Below, in pieces: positions 6,776 to 10,990 of a DNA stretch of 10,990 nt. The notes under the pieces were generated by a model. That model searched no databases. It was not told where the DNA came from and was given only the letters and a program-made list of their open reading frames with translations. The first letter of the stretch is position 1; every line of letters starts with the position of its first letter. The stretch spans positions 10,392 through 21,381 of the forward strand of contig QAXH01004598.1 in NCBI GenBank assembly GCA_004335635.1. Direction: 5' to 3'. The DNA is from Chloromonas sp. AAM2. Its lineage: Eukaryota; Chlorophyta; Chlorophyceae; Chlamydomonadales; Chlamydomonadaceae. The translations under genes and the position numbers were made by a program.

Positions 6776-7837
6776 TTTTGGCGCAACGAACTTCCAGGAC
6801 CGCGGAACTCAATCCAATCTCTAGCACTCAGGTGTCAGGATGGTACTTGCATCTTGGTGAGAAGGTGGTGATGGGCGGTCAAGATGGTGGTATGAGAAGG
6901 CAACACTGGCCTGTGAACTCAAGATGTTGTCAAGTTATATATTCGGACCTTGTGCTTGTGCCTGTATACGTGTGTGCAAGGCTGTTCTTGCCCATTCAAC
7001 TGAGAGTGAACTCCTGCCTTCAAACCCATCCCACTTGAGTTTTGAACTGCCCTCCTGTCTTGGAAAATGAAAACACCAACCTACATTCGCACAGGACCAT
7101 TGTGAGCCCCTTTCGAACTCATCCATTCTTCCAAGAGTCAGGTATTCGGTTTTGCCATTTCGTTCATTGCCATGTGCATGGGTGCCCATGTACGTTACTT
7201 TCGTGTCCGTGGTGTGTGGCACGATGCTCCTTTCTTGTACAATACCTGAGTGGCTTGGGAACTTTTCACGAAAGGCCAGTCCATGTGCTTTGAGCACATT
7301 CTTTACTGGGATGGATTTTGTGCTCGTGTGCGCCCACTGAAAACCTGCGCTTTGTACCATGCCGTGTTTCGGTAAACTCGTGGAATGGGATGTATTCTAT
7401 GCATGTATTCTATGCATCTATGAATCTTGTTGGTACGACTTGATGGCTGGAGTCAGACAGCTTGGGTTCCGCCACATCAGTGTGTAAACGTCCAGCAAAG
7501 TGTTCGAATTGCGCTGCTGCAAACCATGCGCTCAGGCAGCCTGCTCTATTGGAGCACGCCAGGCATAGCAGGTGCTTCCAATCCCTTTGGCACGATCACC
7601 AAGCATGCTTGGGCTTGCTGGACCTGACTTGTTGATGGTTTCACAACAGCAGCAAAGTGCAGAACGAGCCAAAGGCGGAAGGGCAGGAGACCAAGTCAGA
7701 TACACGCGCTCGTGGCAAAGGGTTTTGTCGTGTCCTCATATCGTTGAGATTTTTGTGCTGTGACATGGGTGGATGGTGTCGTGCACAAAGCAACAAGTGT
7801 GGTATAACACTACACTGGCCCACACACAAAAAAAAAG
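6776..7837. other. Non-coding region between repeat elements
   Basis: No ORF here shows compositional or motif evidence of coding, and I found no splice-consistent exon. Apart from the 13-bp duplication at 7392-7417, nothing notable is seen. Confidence 0.5.
7392..7417. repeat. 13-bp exact tandem duplication
   Basis: GTATTCTATGCAT is present twice without a gap (7392-7404, 7405-7417). Confidence 0.95.
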
Positions 7838-7857
7838 ATGTTTGCCAGTTCTGGGAC

Positions 7858-7921
7858 AGTTTGTGTGTGCGACTCACTAGTGGTGATACAGTTTGTGTGT
7901 GCGACTCACTAGTGGTCATAC
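7858..7921 (+). repeat. 32-bp tandem duplication
   Basis: AGTTTGTGTGTGCGACTCAC-TAGTGGTGATAC (7858-7889) is repeated at once at 7890-7921 with a single change (GGTGATAC to GGTCATAC). It begins inside the left inverted repeat of the 7838-8531 interval. Confidence 0.95.
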
Positions 7922-8076
7922 GCATTCTGGGTTGTCATGATGTGTATGTGTGCGGTAGTCCCAAGACCTGTGTATTGGTCAAGATACTCATATATTTCAC
8001 ACTGGTTGGTTCTCATGTGTGGGTCCGTCCATTGTATAACCTGAAAGGTCAGAATGTTGGTTGACCAAAGGGCAGT

Positions 8077-8094
8077 GATTGTCTTAAGACAATC
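8077..8094. repeat. 18-bp perfect palindrome
   Basis: GATTGTCTTAAGACAATC is its own reverse complement, with no spacer. It sits alone in non-coding DNA inside the interval bounded by inverted repeats. Confidence 0.9.
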
Positions 8095-8406
8095 GTCTGT
8101 AACTTCAATTGTGTGGGTGGTGTTTGTCAGAGGTAGGTGTCGTGGGCATACGATTGAGTTACTCTGTGTGGCCTGGCCTTAAGTCCTGTGACGGAGTGTG
8201 TCCTGTGACGAGGTCCTGTCCGCTGCTCTGACTGTGTACGTGCGATTTGCATTTGACTCGAAGGTACTATGCTGACTTAGCTTCTGGACAACTTCCCCAG
8301 ACAAAAGCCATCACTTCAATTCAAAAATCACCACGCTGCGACCGACAACCGAAGCCTACCTAAACAAAGGGTAGTGCCGCTCAAGACGGGTGACTTGGCA
8401 GCACGC

Positions 8407-8430
8407 ATCATCAAGAGGATCATCAAGAGG
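8407..8430. repeat. 12-bp exact tandem duplication
   Basis: ATCATCAAGAGG occurs at 8407-8418 and 8419-8430. Confidence 0.95.
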
Positions 8431-8619
8431 ACGTCTACGCGCGCAACACACGAACTTGCTCAAGCACACACAATGGTTGCTGGTGGTAATACAGACCAAT
8501 ACACACAAACTGTCCCAGAACTGGCAAACATTTTTGTCAAAGGTCAAGCGATGACCGTATGCCCCTTCTAATTTCCAAATACAAAGCGCACACAATAGAA
8601 CTGGGAGTCTCACAGGAAT

Positions 8620-8638
8620 TGTCCCAGAACTGGCAAAC
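8620..8638 (-). repeat. Fifth copy of the TTTGCCAGTTCTGGGACA motif
   Basis: TGTCCCAGAACTGGCAAAC followed by CTC and eight T, in the same orientation as the copy at 8510-8529. It has no obvious inverted partner to its right, so it looks like a solitary end or a truncated copy. Confidence 0.75.
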
Positions 8639-9090
8639 CTCTTTTTTTTGTCCTGTCTGCATCAGTGGTGACCCTAAAGGCACGGGTGTGTGGGTGCACG
8701 ACTTGATTATACATACAGAAGTGAAGACCTCCCTCCAGGTGTTAGGATGATTTGTTACATACGGGCCGGGATGTGTCGCCTGACCTACCCTGAGAAAGAA
8801 AGAGAATGGCAGGCATGAAGATAGGCAGACACAGACCCAAAGGCAGAAAGGAACAGCAGGCAACCAGCTAAGCAAGCCAGAAAACCAGGGAAACAGAGCA
8901 CAGAAGGCGCTTGACACCTGAGTTTGCAACACGCGCCCAGGCGGGACACATGTGTTGTGCGTATATTAATGTGTATACACGTGCAAGTGGTGGTCGCCAA
9001 ACAGTGCGCAACGGAGTCCCTTGCGTCGCAGGAGCAGCTACCGTGAGATTTGTCACTTCAACTGCAACACCTGCTGAGTGTTGTGTGGCA
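8639..9090 (-). other. Presumed 3' UTR and downstream flank of the - strand gene
   Basis: Lies after the stop of the - strand gene. On the - strand a TGTAA word (TTACA at 8755-8759 on +) could be its poly(A) signal, about 330 bases after the stop. No ORF with coding character is visible on either strand. Confidence 0.35.
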
Positions 9091-9281
9091 TCATGAAAGC
9101 AAGCGGAGGCAAACCTCATGGTGCTTGATGATCATGCACTCCAATGGCATGTCGTCCTCTAGGAGCTCAGCCGCACCTGCTTCATGCCTGCTGCGCATGT
9201 CAACCACCAGATTCTTTCCGGTGTCAATGTCAATGTGCATACGCATACATGCACCGTCAAGACGACATGCGTATGCATTCG
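9091..9281 (-). CDS. Terminal exon of the unrecognised - strand gene
   Basis: Begins after GTGTGGAAG with two bases (CG) that complete the codon left by the previous exon, and ends at TGA (9091-9093). It contains HIDIDTGKNLVVDMRSRHEA and then an acidic LLEDDMPLE stretch before the final CLRLLS. Coding character is good; I assign no family. A second AG nearer the donor (ACCAG, about 9299) would put the exon in a frame that soon stops. Confidence 0.5.
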
Positions 9282-9853
9282 CTTCCACACAAGGAACACT
9301 GGTACAAAGTGTGCGTGCCAGGTGCATGTGTTTGCATGCATCGGCATAGCGGCTTACCAGCCTGCTCACAGGCCGCATCCAGGCCTGCTGCAAATTCCAT
9401 TGCGGAAAGGGAAGACGTCACCATAGCGAGCGCGGCTGTTGCTGTTGCTGCTGTCCGTGGTTCGGACGCAAACAAAGCCTGCAAACTGGTCCCAGGCTCG
9501 TCCAGGCGCTCCGTAGGCTGCTGTACAATTCGCGAGACGTACCTCGCAATAACTGGCAGCAGACGTTCCTTGTAGAGATGCTTCAGCAGCTTTCGGTGCA
9601 GTTGCTGCTGATGCAGAATTGTATCCGTGCGGACTGAATAATTCAGAATGGAACCTGGCAAAACTCGCTCATCGTCAGCTAAATCCTTCGCTGGCTTATC
9701 TTCAGCCTCTTGGCTATTTCAACAACTCCCCCGGCATCTGCTCTCCAAGCTTGTTTTGCCCGTCGCCTTGGCTATAGTTCTGGAACAAGGCGCCTCCACG
9801 CGGTGCTGCAGCAGCTTATCATGTGCCACCGGCTTGTATGGGTTCTGTGACAT
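9091..9853 (-). CDS. Unrecognised protein-coding gene, 3' part (possibly disrupted)
   Basis: On the - strand two exons, 9718-9358 and 9281-9091, join in frame through a 76-base intron (donor G|GTAAGC, acceptor GGAAG). They code for a plausible soluble C-terminus of about 180 residues. Its likely helical segment includes LHRKLLKHLYKERLLPVIAR, and it ends CMIIKHHEVCLRLLS. Upstream, coding-like sequence continues to an ATG at 9853 but needs two changes of frame. I do not recognise the family. The composition (charged and amphipathic, mixed residues, no low complexity) is unlike the shadow ORFs around it. The gene converges on the FBT gene. It may be a real gene with an intron I cannot place, a pseudogene, or a gene with sequence errors. 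Confidence 0.45.
9358..9718 (-). CDS. Exon of the unrecognised - strand gene
   Basis: Open from just after a stop at 9719-9721 to a strong donor, CAGGCTG|GTAAGC (exon end 9358, phase 1). It reads SQEAEDKPAKDLADDERVLP near the start, then a basic, leucine-rich helix-like segment with Gln repeats (HQQQLHRKLLKHLYKERLL), then an Ala/Ser/Thr-rich part, and ends EFAAGLDAACEQA. Its 5' boundary is uncertain: an AG (AAATAG) occurs at about 9714, but it lacks a good pyrimidine tract. Confidence 0.5.
9717..9853 (-). pseudogene. Frame-broken upstream segment of the - strand gene
   Basis: Reading the - strand from ATG at 9853-9851, one frame gives MSQNPYKPVAHDKLLQHRVE up to about 9791, then loses coding character. 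A second frame takes over at 9791 (ALFQNYSQGDGQNKLGEQMP, then GELLK) and stops at TAG 9716-9714. There the original frame becomes coding-like again. The two shifts cancel (minus 2 and minus 1). The intervals are too short for ordinary introns, so frameshift mutations or sequence errors are more likely. It could also be intron sequence that looks coding by chance. Confidence 0.3.
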
Positions 9854-9993
9854 TGCGCAGCAGAGAGTACTAGCTTTCAAAAAGCACTAGATTTTGGCTG
9901 AACTGGCGTCTCTGCAGCGAACGAATACTGTTGAGTCAGCCAAGTGGACGTTCCAGAGTTGTCGCCGTGCAAGGAGTAAGACGGAGAACTAAC

Positions 9994-10073
9994 TACAAGG
10001 AGGGAGTGCACACAAGAAAGCGCAACGTTCACGTTAAGACCTGTTCTCGCACGTCCAACGCAAATCACTATTT
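9994..10073 (+). repeat. Dispersed repeat, copy 2 (longer)
   Basis: Shares TACAAGGAGGGAGTGCACAC (9994-10013), GCACGTCCAA (10049-10058) and ACTATTT (10067-10073) with copy 1 near the left edge. Its extra 29 bases include ACGTTAAGA, which has a reverse-complement match at 10128-10136, and GACCTGTTCT (10038-10047), which has a direct match at 10121-10130. Confidence 0.7.
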
Positions 10074-10241
10074 CTCTCCTAGTAAACCACGTCAGCAAGG
10101 GGTGGTGAGATTATGATACTGACCTGTTCTTAACGTCACGCAGGTTCAGATTTGTTCACTGGCTAGCGCTGTTCTCGCTGTTGAAATCATGCAACATATC
10201 AAGTCAGCCGTTGATACAAGTACTGCATCCTTTCAAACTAC

Positions 10242-10281
10242 GTAGGTCAGGGCGGTAGGTAGGTCAGTAGGCCAGTAGGTC
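10242..10281. repeat. Short GTAGGTCA-type direct repeats
   Basis: GTAGGTCA, GTAGGTCA, GTAGGCCA and GTAGGTCA follow one another with small gaps. Read on the - strand the block is pyrimidine-rich with CTGAC words, as expected upstream of a 3' splice site. Confidence 0.7.
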
Positions 10282-10530
10282 ATCCCGTCCCGTGTCCTTT
10301 GACGGCTTCCCTGATGTAATCAATCAATCACTTAATCCAAAAATTATCCATGTCACTTGATTTGTATCGGTGCCTTGCAGAAGCATGCCCGCAGTCAATG
10401 GAGGCAGACAACAATGTTGCCAGCGACAACATTCAGTGATGCCCATTGTTCTCTTTTCTCCTTTCACACCAATATATAATCTCGGCATGCATAAGTACGT
10501 TTTCATGCTCCCCTATTCCACATCTGCCCA

Positions 10531-10629
10531 CTAGCCGTAGCGTTGTGCAGCAGCGTCGGCCTGAGGCATGCCGGCATACAGGTACTTGCGGATGATGTTG
10601 GGCAGAGGTCCTAACTGGTAGCCCATGCT
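10531..10629 (-). CDS. Terminal exon of an unrecognised gene entering from the right edge
   Basis: On the - strand the acceptor GTGCGTGCAG (ending at 10630) is followed in phase 0 by 32 codons and TAG (10533-10531). It reads SMGYQLGPLPNIIRKYLYAG and then MPQADAAAQRYG. Coding character is strong: there is no low complexity, the acceptor is good and a stop follows. The upstream sequence (10633-10990) looks like intron with a minisatellite, so the rest of the gene lies beyond the window. I do not recognise the family from 32 residues. Confidence 0.55.
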   Translation of the reverse strand, partial: SMGYQLGPLPNIIRKYLYAGMPQADAAAQRYG

Positions 10630-10632
10630 CTG

Positions 10633-10845
10633 CACGCACAATGAGCACACGACACATGCACATCGTTTAATCCAAAGTATTCCGGCACTATACTGAGCGA
10701 TGCACTAACATCAAACAGCACAACCAGCATAGTAGAGAGTACCAGCATATGCCTTCTTTTCAGAGGCAGAAGTACATGCAACCAAGGCCATTGATCGGTG
10801 GAGACAAACCAGGCAGGGGGACATTTGGCAGCATGGGCATGGCAC
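10633..10845 (-). other. Probable intron of the right-edge - strand gene
   Basis: Sequence between the acceptor at about 10630 and the minisatellite. It has no coding character on either strand and is inferred to be the last intron of the gene whose terminal exon is 10629-10531. Confidence 0.35.
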
Positions 10846-10990
10846 GGCATGTGACATGTGGCAACTGGCATGGTAGGAGAATGATGGGAACTGGCATGTG
10901 ACATGTGGCAACTGGCATGGTAGGAGAATGAGGGCAACTGGCATGTGACATGTGGCAACTGGCATGGTAGGAGAATGAGGGCAACTGGCA
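10846..10990. repeat. 47-bp minisatellite, truncated by the window edge
   Basis: Units start at 10846, 10893 and 10940 with GGCATGTGACATGTGGCAAC, and a fourth begins at 10987. Copies differ by a few bases (ATGATGGGAACT versus ATGAGGGCAACT). Long ORFs on the - strand here are only repeats of the 47-bp unit. Confidence 0.95.

Larger units (their letters stand above)
7838..8531. mobile_element. Interval bounded by 31-bp perfect inverted repeats
   Basis: Bases 7838-7868 (ATGTTTGCCAGTTCTGGGAC-AGTTTGTGTGT) are the exact reverse complement of 8501-8531. The termini contain the same motif as the foldback at 6585-6775 and are preceded on their outer sides by A-rich sequence. About 630 bases lie between, with no credible ORF. 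This may be a larger non-autonomous element of the same family, or two separate insertions in opposite orientation. Confidence 0.45.
9859..10530. other. Region between the two - strand coding segments
   Basis: Holds copy 2 of the dispersed repeat (9994-10073) and a run of GTAGGTCA-like octamers (10242-10281). On the - strand, about 10240-10160 has a pyrimidine-rich lead-in and a short open stretch that could be a small exon, but phases could not be matched. No firm gene is seen. Confidence 0.4.

Noticed and set aside
6371..6871. ORFs across the foldback element on both strands
   Set aside because: They arise from the inverted repeat being open in several frames; no protein family resemblance.
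7500..7525. GTTCGAATT, resembling a tRNA T-loop
   Set aside because: The flanking bases do not form a T stem and no acceptor or anticodon arms are found around it.
7657..8064. 135-codon + strand ORF
   Set aside because: Runs through an A tract, an inverted-repeat end and a 32-bp duplication; no domain is recognised and the composition is not protein-like.
10611..10984. Three overlapping - strand ORFs at the right edge
   Set aside because: Created by the 47-bp minisatellite being open in all frames.
1..10990. A CRISPR array, defence island or other prokaryotic-type system
   Set aside because: No regularly spaced repeats with unique spacers, no cas or toxin-antitoxin-like genes, and the gene structure is plainly eukaryotic.

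Overview
The window looks like nuclear DNA of a eukaryote, most likely a chlorophyte green alga of the Chlamydomonas/Dunaliella kind. The main gene is cut by seven introns with GTGAGT/GTAAGG-type donors and CAG acceptors. The candidate poly(A) signal is TGTAA, which is the usual one in chlorophyte algae. Base composition is moderate, and the sequence is full of simple, tandem and inverted repeats. No bacterial-style operon, CRISPR array, rRNA or tRNA was found. The species cannot be named from this sequence alone.

Layout. (1) 1-1663: no gene that I can support; it holds a hairpin with a T tract (231-264), a 62-63 bp tandem triplication (1021-1206) and one copy of a dispersed repeat (1203-1253). 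(2) 1664-6495, + strand: one complete eight-exon gene for a folate-biopterin transporter (FBT/BT1 family, major facilitator superfamily), about 780 residues. All seven splice junctions keep the frame and rebuild the family motifs in order. The protein has a probable plastid-targeting N-terminus, a Ser-rich expansion of the central loop coded by AGC/CAG repeats, and a long hydrophilic C-terminal tail. Intron 5 appears to be a GC-AG intron, and intron 4 carries a decayed copy of part of exon 4. (3) 6496-9090: about 2.6 kb of non-coding DNA dominated by five copies of one short motif, two of which form a 191-bp foldback and two of which bracket a roughly 690-bp interval as 31-bp inverted repeats. 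(4) 9091-9853, - strand: the 3' exons of a protein-coding gene I cannot name, converging on the transporter gene. Its upstream part seems to change reading frame twice, so it may be a pseudogene or carry sequence errors. (5) 10531-10629, - strand: a short terminal exon of another unrecognised gene whose body lies beyond the right edge. (6) 10846-10990: a 47-bp minisatellite running off the window, probably inside an intron of that last gene.

The only gene with a predictable job is the transporter, which would move folates or pterins across a membrane, probably the plastid envelope. I see no functional link between it and the - strand genes, and no clear sign of a new multi-gene system. The least-explained items are the repeat family downstream of the transporter and the two unrecognised - strand genes.
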